From IMG/VR virus record IMGVR_UViG_3300009183_000147, positions 1-43,121 of that record: a stretch of 43,121 nt of DNA; one strand, written 5' to 3'. Made by a program: the position numbers and the translations under genes. The notes under the pieces are model-generated. The model did no database searches, was not told where the DNA came from, and saw nothing but the letters and a program-made list of their open reading frames with translations. Source of the stretch: a virus. This document shows, piece after piece, positions 15,583 through 24,044 of the stretch (the first letter of the stretch is position 1; each line of letters opens with the position of its first letter).

Positions 15583-16291
15583 TGTATTTTTCCTTTAAAA
15601 ATTCTAAAACTACATTAGCAATTTTAGAGTGCCCATCTTCGACAGGATGTGATTCAACTAGATTACAATCTTTAATTAGTGCTTGATATGGTGACTTGGA
15701 TATAAACATACTGCGATCAATTGCGGCTGTTAATAATTTTACTGTGTTGAACTTATCTTCAACTCGACAGTTATCCATATTATCATACAATACCGGGTTA
15801 AATTTTAAAATTTGTTTAAATTTATCCAATGTGATATCAAACAATAGGTTGTTTTCAAACGTGTCCAAAAAATAACAGTTAGTATCCTGAGATTTAGCTA
15901 TAGTCTGCAGAGAAATAATCATTCTTAGCATGTCTGTGTAATTTTTGTATCCGTTAAAAAACTGTTTAAAAACATATTCTGTTTCTTTTGTTTTTTGGCC
16001 AGGAACATGTTGGTAGATACGCCCAGGCTTTTCGCCATATCCGGATCCAGTTTCCATTCTTGTCCATGAGGTAAGAAAAACCAAAACTAAGTTGTTGCTA
16101 GAATCTAGTAGGCCATCAAATGCTTTTCTATAAATTCTATAATTGCTTGACCCGGCCCTGGATTTATCAATTAATCTGTAATTTAGGTTCAATGCTACAA
16201 GATTAGGCCACCCATTGTCTCGATGACCTAATCTTTCCTCTAACGGCCAACAGCTTGTCCAACTATCGCCGCTGACTAACATTGTTGACAT
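15566..16291 (-). CDS. SGNH-like hydrolase family protein, copy 1 of 3
   Basis: 241 residues. MLVSGDSWT near the N-terminus is block I (GDS) and SHPVEDGHSKIAN near the C-terminus is block V (DxxH-like, here DGH). Between them VLVFLTSWTRMETG fits the block III region. SGNH enzymes are esterases and deacetylases that often act on sugars or lipids; the substrate here is unknown. It is inserted between gp32 and uvsX, 3 bases from the first and overlapping the second, so it is co-transcribed with replication genes. Start at 16291 (MSTMLV); 16282 is possible. Confidence 0.65.
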   Translation of the reverse strand: MSTMLVSGDSWTSCWPLEERLGHRDNGWPNLVALNLNYRLIDKSRAGSSNYRIYRKAFDGLLDSSNNLVLVFLTSWTRMETGSGYGEKPGRIYQHVPGQKTKETEYVFKQFFNGYKNYTDMLRMIISLQTIAKSQDTNCYFLDTFENNLLFDITLDKFKQILKFNPVLYDNMDNCRVEDKFNTVKLLTAAIDRSMFISKSPYQALIKDCNLVESHPVEDGHSKIANVVLEFLKEKYNGKTI

Positions 16292-16294
16292 CGA

Positions 16295-17275
16295 TTACTT
16301 CTGTTGACGTGCTCGGATCATGGCCAAAATGTCTTCGGCTTTCTGAGTAGGTGCGGCAGCGGCAGGCGCTGTGACTGGTGCTGTGGCCACAGGTGGCTCG
16401 TCATCTTCAAAGTCTGACACAGCCGCAGGCACTGCCTTTGGAGCAGGCGCACTGGCTGGTGCAGACTCAGAACTGCCTGCTGGTGCAGATACACCTGCTG
16501 GACGGAAGTAAGCACCCCAACGTTCTGTGTCATATGCTTGACCATCTACACTTGCTTCAAACATTTCTTTCATGACTTTCACAGCCGCTTCGTCTGGCTT
16601 CTTGGGCAAGAATGTGCTGAGATCAAACAAGCCGTGTGCATCCACTGCTGCCTGTTCCACTTCTGACAGTGCAGACTCTTTACGTGCCCACTTTGAAGTG
16701 TTGTAGTCAGCAAATCCGCCTTTTTGCGTTTTTGTGATACGGAAGTCCAAGCCACGCAAGGTGTCTGTTGGAGTTTCTTCCAGTTCGGGATCCATCAGTG
16801 CACCTTTGATGATGGTGAACAACTGAGGACCAATGATGAATCTACGGATGGGATTGTCAGGAGTCTTGTCATCTGCCAGGGGATTCTCACGCACAAAGCC
16901 TTGGAAAATGTAACTGCGTTTTTTCCAGTACTTACGACCCATGTCTTCCAGACTCTTGTCTTTGAACCATGTGCGTACTTCTGTAAGAATTGGACAAGTC
17001 TCTTGCCACATTTCCATACAAGGAACTTGTACGTAAACCTGTTTTGATTCCATCTCTCCTTTGACGCCATTAAATGGCAAACGAATCATTGCTCGTTCTT
17101 GCCAAAAGAATGTGTTTTTTGTGTTGCCGTCTGGGAGGAATCGTAGGGTAGTGGATGCGCCTTCTTCCATGTTCCAGTGTGCGTAAATTGCGTTATCGCC
17201 ACCAGTGGACTGTCCACCTTTGTTGTTGCCTTCTGAGGCTGCGAGACGTGCTCGGATGTCTGCTAATGATGCCAT
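16295..17275 (-). CDS. gp32: Single-stranded DNA-binding protein gp32
   Basis: 326 residues, near T4 gp32 (301). The core holds VQVPCMEMWQETCPIL, a cysteine pair in the zinc-site region, and an aromatic-rich DNA-binding part (KYWKKRSYIFQGFV). The C-terminal third is Ala and Pro rich with an acidic patch (SDFEDDEPPV), as expected for the partner-binding tail. It coats single-stranded DNA in replication, recombination and repair, working with UvsX and UvsY, both encoded just downstream. AAGG precedes the ATG at 17275. A repeated leader element (see the entry at 17278-17320) may be used for autoregulation, as known for T4 gp32. Confidence 0.92.
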   Translation of the reverse strand: MASLADIRARLAASEGNNKGGQSTGGDNAIYAHWNMEEGASTTLRFLPDGNTKNTFFWQERAMIRLPFNGVKGEMESKQVYVQVPCMEMWQETCPILTEVRTWFKDKSLEDMGRKYWKKRSYIFQGFVRENPLADDKTPDNPIRRFIIGPQLFTIIKGALMDPELEETPTDTLRGLDFRITKTQKGGFADYNTSKWARKESALSEVEQAAVDAHGLFDLSTFLPKKPDEAAVKVMKEMFEASVDGQAYDTERWGAYFRPAGVSAPAGSSESAPASAPAPKAVPAAVSDFEDDEPPVATAPVTAPAAAAPTQKAEDILAMIRARQQK

Positions 17276-17277
17276 TT

Positions 17278-17320
17278 TAAGTTGCCTTTCTAGTGTTATA
17301 AAATGTTTTCTAAGTTGCCT
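17278..17320 (-). repeat. Direct repeat in the gp32 leader
   Basis: AGGCAACTTA occurs at 17287-17278 and again at 17320-17311 on the minus strand, 33 bases apart. The nearer copy contains the ribosome binding site of gp32. T4 gp32 represses its own translation by binding its leader, so this is a candidate operator. Confidence 0.45.
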
Positions 17321-17334
17321 GTGATGCTAATGAA

Positions 17335-17368
17335 AAAAGCGTGTCACTGTTGTAGTGTACACGCTTTT
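17335..17368 (-). terminator. Intrinsic terminator upstream of gp32
   Basis: AAAAGCGTGT pairs with ACACGCTTTT, with extra CACT/AGTG pairing inside and T runs on both strands (six on the minus strand). It ends the gp17-side late transcript before gp32. Confidence 0.85.
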
Positions 17369-17375
17369 GTTGTCA

Positions 17376-17397
17376 GCGTCAATGATATTTATGACGC
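17376..17397. repeat. 6-bp inverted repeat with a late-box-like loop
   Basis: GCGTCA (17376-17381) pairs with TGACGC (17392-17397). The loop region reads CATAAATA on the minus strand (17393-17386), a late-promoter look-alike that points at the terminator 20 bases on. It may be a second stem of the termination region. Confidence 0.35.
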
Positions 17398-17416
17398 ATT
17401 TGTTCTAATGACTATT

Positions 17417-19447
17417 TTATGATCTAATCATCCCGGACAGTTCTCGCAATCGGTGTAGCACATCTTCTTCCACGTCATCAAACGTTTGAAGTTTGCCAGA
17501 GTGACCATATTGGCCTTGTAACGTTGTGGTTTCTCCCAGAGGTGGGTTGCCGGTTGTCACTGCAACTTCTTCTGCCATATTGCCTAACATTTGTTCGATC
17601 TGCTTGATCCATCCACTTACGTCACTAGATCCAATTTCTTCTACATCACCTACAAAGTCTGCAACTTCGTCAATGGCGGCTGTTACTTTTTCTGGACCGT
17701 ACTTGCTCAACAAATCCGAACGTTGCAGTAAAATTCTACGTGTGATAGCACTGGCCACTGGACTGTCTTCCTGGCCTTCTGCCATTTCAGGCTTGGAATT
17801 ATTCATTCCTGATAGTTCTTGCAAACGAGCTATTGTATCCTGCTCGCCTTCGTACATACTGCCGCATTCCATTAGGCCGTGTTCTGGGCAGTGTTCGCCT
17901 TCAGCAGTGTAGTTGCATGATCCATCTGTTTCTTCTTCGCCAAATGCATCTTGTGCGGCGCTGCCTAGTTTGGCACCAGTCATTGCACCACCTGGACTTT
18001 TTGTCAGTGCGGCACCACCAATGCCACCTACTATTGCTCCAAGCATGCCATCTTGTAACAACTCGTTGTTCATTCCGCCATCAACTGAATATTCTTCATC
18101 ATCTTGTTCAGCTACAGGAGGGGGCGGAACTTCGGCTGGTGCTTCTGCCGGCACAGCAGGTGCTTTGGGCGCAACTGTTGGCGGGGCCAACTGTTCTGAT
18201 TTGAGTGCATCTAACACTATATCAAAATCATCAAATCCTTTACTGGCCATATCAGTGATACGTGCAATAACCAAACTACGGCAGTCAGCATCGGGATCTT
18301 GTTCGGCTAAATCTTGCAGTTGATCAAACAATATGTCATCACCAACCAAACTGTACAACTGTTCAGTTGCATTGGTTGCATCTGCACCAACCGGCAATTC
18401 TTGTGACAATAGAGCAATGAGTTCTTGCTGTTCTTCCGGTGTGTCAGGTGTTGCCCATGTGCCTTCTAATAGGTTGTTAGCCCAGGTTTCAAATATGTTT
18501 GCTTCTTTCATTGCATTTCCTTGTTGTTGTATACGGGCCAAGATAGGTAAGGCCTGTTCAATTCGCGAATCAATTGTTTCTTGAACAAATAGTGTTTTGA
18601 TGTCTTCTATGATCAAATCTTGCTCTGTTATGTCAGCTGGATTCCAATTTTCAAAGTACGTGTTGTAGCCACGTGCGGAGGCCAGTCCTTTAAGAGTTCG
18701 GCTCATTGTGGCATGATATTCGTTTGTTTGAGTTACCAAATTGGCAGTATCGCCTTCAAACACTCGACCTTGACTAGCTCTGCGGAAACGACTCAGCACA
18801 TTGAGTTCTTCAACCATGTTGGCAATATGCTGTCCGCGCATGTCGTATGGTCTGCCGCCATGACGCACATGTTCCACCATAGCCCGGCCACCTGCCAAGT
18901 TACGGAATGGTAACTTGTAACGTTCACCTTCTGCTGTTTCTAAAAACAAACTTTCCACTTGACGGAAACGTGCTTCGTTCACACCCATTGGACGTTTGTG
19001 GCGTATCATTAAGCGTACCGAATCTGGTCCACCATTCCAACTGATGTTCTTTGTGCCGTTCCAACTTTCGTATAGGCCTTCTTTGAGTGCAGCCTGTCCT
19101 TGCATACTGTATTTGAGTCTGTTGATATTTTGACTGCCAAATGTCATGAAATTCTTTGTGGCAAAGTTCTTAAGCTGATGTTGGAACTCGTACCATTCTG
19201 TTTTATCTTCGCTGTCCATGCCGCGGCCAACATTGTCACCACTGAACAATTCCAGTTGCTTATCATCTCCCAGCATCACAACCACTGTGCCGTGATTTGT
19301 GCCGTTTGCAGTGATGAATTCAAAACTGTAAATTTCAGCATCTTCAGCTGTGGGTGCGGCTTTGCCAGAGCTGTCTAGTATTTCTGGGTCAAAGCCACGA
19401 GTGACCAGTAGGTCAAAAAGTTGTTGTCCGGGAGTATTCTGTGCCAT
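17417..19447 (-). CDS. Large late protein of unknown function, probable virion component
   Basis: 676 residues. The first 400 are mostly helical and mixed charge; the middle is Pro/Ala rich (VAPKAPAVPAEAPAEVPPPP), then a Gly/Ala segment (LGAIVGGIGGAALTKSPGG) that looks membrane-interacting or flexible. A cysteine/histidine patch follows (CNYTAEGEHCPEHGLMEC), a possible zinc site. The motif LQELSGM/LRELSGM occurs twice in the C-terminal part, the second at the end. A late box GATAAATA lies 7 bases before the ATG at 19447. Its place right after the large terminase suggests a virion or packaging role, but I cannot name it. Confidence 0.65.
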   Translation of the reverse strand: MAQNTPGQQLFDLLVTRGFDPEILDSSGKAAPTAEDAEIYSFEFITANGTNHGTVVVMLGDDKQLELFSGDNVGRGMDSEDKTEWYEFQHQLKNFATKNFMTFGSQNINRLKYSMQGQAALKEGLYESWNGTKNISWNGGPDSVRLMIRHKRPMGVNEARFRQVESLFLETAEGERYKLPFRNLAGGRAMVEHVRHGGRPYDMRGQHIANMVEELNVLSRFRRASQGRVFEGDTANLVTQTNEYHATMSRTLKGLASARGYNTYFENWNPADITEQDLIIEDIKTLFVQETIDSRIEQALPILARIQQQGNAMKEANIFETWANNLLEGTWATPDTPEEQQELIALLSQELPVGADATNATEQLYSLVGDDILFDQLQDLAEQDPDADCRSLVIARITDMASKGFDDFDIVLDALKSEQLAPPTVAPKAPAVPAEAPAEVPPPPVAEQDDEEYSVDGGMNNELLQDGMLGAIVGGIGGAALTKSPGGAMTGAKLGSAAQDAFGEEETDGSCNYTAEGEHCPEHGLMECGSMYEGEQDTIARLQELSGMNNSKPEMAEGQEDSPVASAITRRILLQRSDLLSKYGPEKVTAAIDEVADFVGDVEEIGSSDVSGWIKQIEQMLGNMAEEVAVTTGNPPLGETTTLQGQYGHSGKLQTFDDVEEDVLHRLRELSGMIRS

Positions 19448-19454
19448 AGTGTTC

Positions 19455-19462
19455 TATTTATC
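19455..19462 (-). promoter_or_regulatory. Late-type box before the 676-residue gene
   Basis: GATAAATA on the minus strand, then seven bases, then ATG at 19447. No Shine-Dalgarno site fits in that space. Confidence 0.55.
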
Positions 19463-19472
19463 CAACTTGGCC

Positions 19473-21047
19473 TTAACGCAATGTAGCAAAAAATGGCATG
19501 GGTTCTATCATTGTGTCGCCAAAATCACGCATCTGCGAGTCCATTTCTGTGTGATAGTTCTGCAACAACTGCATCATACGTATAGCCAACAGTGTGCTCA
19601 TCACCAAGTCGTCTGTTTCACCGGGTTTGGCAGCATAACTTGTTCCGTGCGCCACAAACGTTTTGAGTTCTGAGACCAAGGGCGCACTGTTTACGGTCAT
19701 TTTTTTGGATTCTACTAATATCTTTAACTTGCTACAGGCCGATAGTTTGCTTTTATTAGTGGTGTTAAACCCCTTGCGGAGTCTACGGCTGCCGCCAGCT
19801 ACAGAGTTATCACTTAAGAAATAGCCTTCAATGTTTTCTTCGCCAAACTCTGCAATAGAGATCAGTGCGGCTTCTCCAATGGTGTTGTTCTCTACTGAGT
19901 AGTAAATGCTTTTGGGATCTTTTACAGTTTCATTAATGTGTTTACATACGTCAGATAAGATACGTATCTGTGCCGGGATAGTGGTTCGATTATGGCGCCA
20001 TTCAGCCACTTGTATGGTAGTATTGGCTTCAAACACCTGTATGGCAGCAGGATCGCCGCCTGTGCCCAAACTTGGATCTAAGGCTACAACATACAGTTTA
20101 CCAGCCTCGGGACGTTTATACCAACGCACTTGTCCTGTTCTATACAATGGTTCCTGCTGACCTGCCAGCTCAACCAAGATAGCCGGTGCAATCAGTGTTT
20201 CATCGTTGATAATGAACTCACAGCCAATCTCTCGGCGGAATCGATCTGTTCCCAACTGTGCTTCCATGCTGGCGCCCCAAGCGTCATCACGGTCCGGATG
20301 CTCTTGCCAGAAACTACGGAATGCTCGAAATCCGTTAATGCCTAGCGGTGTTGGGTTGCCGTATTCATCTTCACACTTGTTGGCGCTTTTCCACAACAGA
20401 GCAAATTGATCTTCGTCTGAATTTGGGGTTGACGTAATAATGGCCTTACCACCAGTTGCCAGTGTGGGACTAATACTGGTCCAAAACTCTTCGGCAATGG
20501 TGGGTCGAACAAACGCAAACTCGTCTGCGTACAGCAGTGAGATACTCATACCACGTCCAGTTGTTTCTGTAGTTGTTGCCGATATAATACGACTGCCGTT
20601 TTCAAAGTCTATTGAGCCTTTATTGTAGCTGGTGACGCCTGCTCTGATATGGTCTGGGCACAGCTCATAAGCAAATCTTATACGTTGCATGATCTCTTGT
20701 GCACCTGTGTATTTGTGTGCCGCAATAAGGATTGTTGAATCTGGTACAAACATTGCATACCATAATAGATACCCAGCCGCTGACGTAGACTTACCTGTTT
20801 GTCGAGGCATCATCGAAATACTAAATCGATAGTTATGATACACATTGATCAATCGTGCCTGATACTCAAACGGATGATACAGCATCTTGCCTTGTGTGGG
20901 ATGTTGTATGTAAAAGAAATGATCCAGGAAGTATGCAGGTCCTGTCACAGGGTCTGCACAGTCCATAAATTCTGTTATTTCTGACTCTGAGAAAGATTGG
21001 CGGCGGTGCGGTGCTTTGATCAGTACGCCTTCTAAACTTTTAGCCAT
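19473..21047 (-). CDS. gp17: Terminase large subunit gp17
   Basis: 524 residues, near the T4 size (610). Walker A is PRQTGKST at 81-88 and Walker B LLYADEF at 171-177. The C-terminal nuclease has the expected acidic residues in VVALDPSLGTGGD, SVENNTIGEA and ETDDLV. It powers DNA translocation into the prohead and cuts the concatemer. The start at 21047 overlaps the SGNH gene upstream by 8 bases and no strong ribosome site is visible, so translational coupling is likely. The small subunit gp16 lies about 7 kb upstream at 27574-28077, separated by late genes, unlike the adjacent arrangement in T4. Confidence 0.95.
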   Translation of the reverse strand: MAKSLEGVLIKAPHRRQSFSESEITEFMDCADPVTGPAYFLDHFFYIQHPTQGKMLYHPFEYQARLINVYHNYRFSISMMPRQTGKSTSAAGYLLWYAMFVPDSTILIAAHKYTGAQEIMQRIRFAYELCPDHIRAGVTSYNKGSIDFENGSRIISATTTETTGRGMSISLLYADEFAFVRPTIAEEFWTSISPTLATGGKAIITSTPNSDEDQFALLWKSANKCEDEYGNPTPLGINGFRAFRSFWQEHPDRDDAWGASMEAQLGTDRFRREIGCEFIINDETLIAPAILVELAGQQEPLYRTGQVRWYKRPEAGKLYVVALDPSLGTGGDPAAIQVFEANTTIQVAEWRHNRTTIPAQIRILSDVCKHINETVKDPKSIYYSVENNTIGEAALISIAEFGEENIEGYFLSDNSVAGGSRRLRKGFNTTNKSKLSACSKLKILVESKKMTVNSAPLVSELKTFVAHGTSYAAKPGETDDLVMSTLLAIRMMQLLQNYHTEMDSQMRDFGDTMIEPMPFFATLR

Positions 21048-21777
21048 GTTGGTAACTTTTCAAGTGGTCAATTATTTGCGCATGTACTCGATGATGACTA
21101 GGAGGACCTGGGTGAGTTAAATCTCTCGATAACCCCAACACAGGATTTCTAAAATCTTCAACGTCAATCACCAGGACAGGAATATCAAGCTGGTGACACA
21201 CTTGTTGTATGGCCAGTTCATTGCGTTGTTTGTCAGCAATGCTGTTGGCGTCAGTGAACCACCAATCGCGAAAAACTTCTTGCACTGTGGCTGTTTGAGG
21301 AAAGGCTGGCGACATCACAGTGCTGATATTGTGTTGATTTATTATTTCAAATCGTTCTCTAAAAGTTGTTTGTAAAATTACAAATCTCGGTTTGATTATG
21401 GGCAGCCAATAGTGAGCCAATCTAAATGCAAGTCCATTGGATGCACCAAACACACCAAAATTATCAACTGGAAGTGAGAGCTCTTTTGAAATTCTCTCAT
21501 GGTACAGCTCATCCACTGGAAGTCCGAGACCTTGAGTAAAACTACACCCAAACACAGCAAATCCGGGCTGAGTCAGATCAATTTCTCTGGACCTGAATCC
21601 TTGAGCATTGTATTGGTATTCTATCTTGTGATCAATCCAGCCGTTCTGAGACAACAACTCACGCTGCAGAGTATTTTTTAAATTTTTATTGTATTCTTGT
21701 TCACTGTCAATACTGCACCACAGCAGTGTTTTGCCGGCATGCTGTTGCTGTACATGACAAGGTGCATTCTCAAACAT
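21040..21777 (-). CDS. SGNH-like hydrolase family protein, copy 2 of 3
   Basis: 245 residues from the ATG at 21777; the frame opens at 21813, but 21777 gives an 8-base overlap with the upstream radical SAM stop. FAVFGCSFTQGLGLP is block I (G-x-S), and DLTHPGPPSHHR near the C-terminus is block V with Asp and His. Between them NFGVFGASNGLAFR fits block II (glycine) and a block III asparagine. The substrate is unknown. The overlap with the radical SAM gene suggests that the two proteins work together. The 3' end overlaps gp17 by 8 bases. Confidence 0.72.
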   Translation of the reverse strand: MFENAPCHVQQQHAGKTLLWCSIDSEQEYNKNLKNTLQRELLSQNGWIDHKIEYQYNAQGFRSREIDLTQPGFAVFGCSFTQGLGLPVDELYHERISKELSLPVDNFGVFGASNGLAFRLAHYWLPIIKPRFVILQTTFRERFEIINQHNISTVMSPAFPQTATVQEVFRDWWFTDANSIADKQRNELAIQQVCHQLDIPVLVIDVEDFRNPVLGLSRDLTHPGPPSHHRVHAQIIDHLKSYQHG

Positions 21778-22906
21778 TGGTGAACTCCGGCCATAACTGC
21801 TGGAACTGTCCATGTTTATCTGTGTGATACTTGGTTTCGTTTAGAAAAATATGATCACGGAATTGTTGTTCAATTCCAGGGCGGGCTTGTGTGACCTTGT
21901 GATACATGTCTAGTGCATTGTCAAAGAACATTTTTTCAGCAGTGGTAGCAATGCCCATTGCATAGAAACGTTCAATCTCGGCAATGGCTTCGGCCGCAAC
22001 TACTGGACCATGCAAGAACGGATCTAGGTATTCAGGCTGAAATAGGTTCTGCCACAGCACTGTAGTTCCAGTGTCTTCTGCAAACTGTCGCAGTTCACAA
22101 ATACGTGTGGCATTGTAGATGTTGTACACAGCATGTATGCCTCCCCACTGGCCCTGTGCGGTCATTAATCCTTTGATCAACCCAAGATTGTGTTTGATCT
22201 GCGACCACTCGGCGCCGTGACGCACATATTCCAATCTTTCACCAATGTTGTCAAAGCTCATGCTCCAGCCAACTCGATTTCGTGTTGCTAACTTTTGAAA
22301 TATTTTGTTGTTTTCAAGTTCGCCACTGAGATTTGTAATCAGTGTAACAATTGCATCTTTTGGTATTACATCTAGCAGTCGATTATTCTCTGGCAGTAAC
22401 AGTGGCTCGCCGCCAACCAATGCCACTTCGTGTATGTGTTCATAGTGTTGTTCAATAAAATCACACACTGCATCATAGTAAGGTCTTGTGCCTGACTTGA
22501 CTGGAATACCTTTTAGGCCAGCCCACTTTGAACTGCAGGCTTCGCCGCAATAGTTACAACTTAAATTACATGTTGTATTCCACCGTACATCTACAATAAC
22601 AGGATAATGATATTCACTGCCAGCAGTGGCATAATCAAACCCAGGATTTACATTGTTGTGCCAGGCCCGCTCAGAGTCTGCACCAAAGCGTTCTGCTTTT
22701 ACACAATTTGAACAATACTCATGAGGAATACCCTGGGACAAACTTGACCGTATTTCAGACATAAGATCACTATTGAGTATTTCAACAATGTTTTGAGTGT
22801 TTAAGTTTCCCAGCATGTTGGGATTACCTGCACAACAGGTTTTAACATCACCACGTGGGTTTATATGTAGGCCACGCCAGGGTGCGGCACAGTAGAAATT
22901 GGACAT
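21770..22906 (-). CDS. Radical SAM enzyme with N-terminal twitch-like domain, copy 2 of 3
   Basis: 378 residues. An N-terminal block CAAPWRGLHINPRGDVKTCCAG with several cysteines looks like a twitch/SPASM-type auxiliary cluster domain placed first. CNLSCNYC at about 113-120 is the SAM iron-sulfur motif, and LVGGEPLLLP is the next motif. Such enzymes modify peptides or carbohydrates. A late-type box TGTAAATA ends 4 bases before the ATG at 22906, and an inverted repeat spans the start. Its 3' end overlaps the SGNH gene by 8 bases. The radical SAM motif is certain; the substrate is unknown. Confidence 0.82.
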   Translation of the reverse strand: MSNFYCAAPWRGLHINPRGDVKTCCAGNPNMLGNLNTQNIVEILNSDLMSEIRSSLSQGIPHEYCSNCVKAERFGADSERAWHNNVNPGFDYATAGSEYHYPVIVDVRWNTTCNLSCNYCGEACSSKWAGLKGIPVKSGTRPYYDAVCDFIEQHYEHIHEVALVGGEPLLLPENNRLLDVIPKDAIVTLITNLSGELENNKIFQKLATRNRVGWSMSFDNIGERLEYVRHGAEWSQIKHNLGLIKGLMTAQGQWGGIHAVYNIYNATRICELRQFAEDTGTTVLWQNLFQPEYLDPFLHGPVVAAEAIAEIERFYAMGIATTAEKMFFDNALDMYHKVTQARPGIEQQFRDHIFLNETKYHTDKHGQFQQLWPEFTNV

Positions 22907-22923
22907 GCAGTATTTACATGTCC
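22901..22923 (-). promoter_or_regulatory. Late-type box inside an inverted repeat spanning the radical SAM start codon
   Basis: GGACATG (22901-22907) pairs with CATGTCC (22917-22923) around a 9-base loop. The box TGTAAATA is at 22918-22911 on the minus strand, then CTGC, then ATG at 22906. An operator or a start-codon hairpin is possible. Confidence 0.5.
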
Positions 22924-22938
22924 ACGGCTAGAGATAGA

Positions 22939-23754
22939 TTATTCTGCGTTCTTGCCGCAGCGGGCACGTTTAGCATTAGTTAATGCACCGTAATCAACAG
23001 GCCATTCTGCGCCTGGACTTACTTCACGTGCTTTAGGTGGGTAACTAAACTTAACGCCTGCTCGGCTTTCAATGCTGGAAATCATCATACGGAATTTAGT
23101 TAGATCGTTGCCTAAGTTAACATAAGGTTTAGTGTGCGGAAATGCCCATCCGGCAATTTCACCAGTGGCATCATTGATTACAATTTTATAATAGCCGTGC
23201 GGTACAATAACACCGTTACCGATAAACTCATCACCAGCGCCATAAAATGCGCCAACGTATATGGTAAAAGCCTGGTTTCGCTGTACTGCCCATCCTCTGA
23301 TGGACGTCTCTAATAACTTCCATATTCCCCGATTTAAAGAGCCGTGTTGAGGATACATGTTTGTCATTAAAAAACTTTCGTATTCCACAATCTCACTCCA
23401 ACTTAAATCACCATCTGGTGCCGCATGTCCTTTGTCATAGCCTGTGCCAGCATAGTCATCTGGCTTGGCGCCACCAACAATACTTCTGTCTGCTACAAAA
23501 GCATTTGTACGTGGCCAGCAACCTATTGCGTTTTGTGGTAGTAATGTGTATGCAACATACGCAGGAATCTTAACAGTAGCGTCGTATCCTACCAGGTATG
23601 CTTCGCGGCAAATTGGCTGTGCTGGACGTTGCGTTTGTGCAAATCCATATGGGCTGTGTGCCACGCAGGCCTGTGGCGGCAGTGGGGCTCTTTGTTCCCA
23701 CGCATATGATAAGTTAGTGGCTGCGATCAACAGCGCAAATAATAGTTGTTTCAT
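22939..23754 (-). CDS. Exported non-specific DNA/RNA endonuclease
   Basis: 271 residues. Residues 1-18 form a classic signal peptide (MKQLLFALLIAATNLSYA) with a basic start, a hydrophobic core and an AxA-like end. The nuclease fold is of the Serratia/NUC1 type: DKGH at 107-110 corresponds to the DRGH motif, with histidine as general base, and N141 in the SLNRGIW stretch is the expected metal-binding asparagine. Such enzymes cut DNA and RNA without sequence preference. Secretion would take it to the periplasm or outside the cell. A late-type box AATAAATA lies 5 bases before the ATG, so it is expressed late, at or before lysis. Possible roles are degrading extracellular DNA or excluding incoming phage DNA; neither is shown. 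Confidence 0.85.
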   Translation of the reverse strand: MKQLLFALLIAATNLSYAWEQRAPLPPQACVAHSPYGFAQTQRPAQPICREAYLVGYDATVKIPAYVAYTLLPQNAIGCWPRTNAFVADRSIVGGAKPDDYAGTGYDKGHAAPDGDLSWSEIVEYESFLMTNMYPQHGSLNRGIWKLLETSIRGWAVQRNQAFTIYVGAFYGAGDEFIGNGVIVPHGYYKIVINDATGEIAGWAFPHTKPYVNLGNDLTKFRMMISSIESRAGVKFSYPPKAREVSPGAEWPVDYGALTNAKRARCGKNAE

Positions 23755-23759
23755 GTAGA

Positions 23760-23767
23760 TATTTATT
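23760..23767 (-). promoter_or_regulatory. Late-type box directly before the exported nuclease
   Basis: AATAAATA on the minus strand, then TCTAC, then ATG at 23754, the spacing at which T4 late transcription would begin on the start codon. The box overlaps the stop codon of the upstream gene. Confidence 0.6.
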
Positions 23768-24044
23768 AGGTGTAATATACAATTTCGCCAGTGGTGGGAT
23801 TGTAGGCCAATTGCAAAAATCCTGCAGGAAGTCCTGCACTACCACCGTTGGTAATTCCAGCGGCAATCTGTGTTAACGCACCCGAGCTGTTGCCGATAAA
23901 CACTTGATCAGTGCTTTGGTCAACTACCAGTTCGCCAGGTCTGGCATTGCCGTTATAGTTTTCTATTGTTACTTGTGCGTTGTCTTTCATCACAGCACGG
24001 CTGATGCCTGTGATGTCGTCGTATGGTGGTGGTGGATTGGCCAT
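23766..24044 (-). CDS. Small probable virion decoration or fibre-related protein
   Basis: 92 residues. The motif RPGELVVDQSTDQVFIGNSSG is typical of phage tail fibre and head decoration proteins, where such short beta segments recur. No enzyme motif is visible. It begins one base after the stop of the upstream 128-residue gene, in the late minus-strand run. The Pro-rich first residues (MANPPPPYDD) are likely flexible. Assignment to fibre or head cannot be made from sequence alone. Confidence 0.6.
   Translation of the reverse strand: MANPPPPYDDITGISRAVMKDNAQVTIENYNGNARPGELVVDQSTDQVFIGNSSGALTQIAAGITNGGSAGLPAGFLQLAYNPTTGEIVYYT

Noticed and set aside
17386-17393. CATAAATA as a late promoter for gp32
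   Set aside because: A strong terminator lies between it and gp32, and it is part of an inverted repeat, so promoter use is doubtful.
16318-20984. Many open frames of 60-136 codons opposite gp32, the 676-residue gene and gp17
   Set aside because: They lie antisense to certain genes, lack ribosome sites and motifs, and have codon patterns of mirrored frames.
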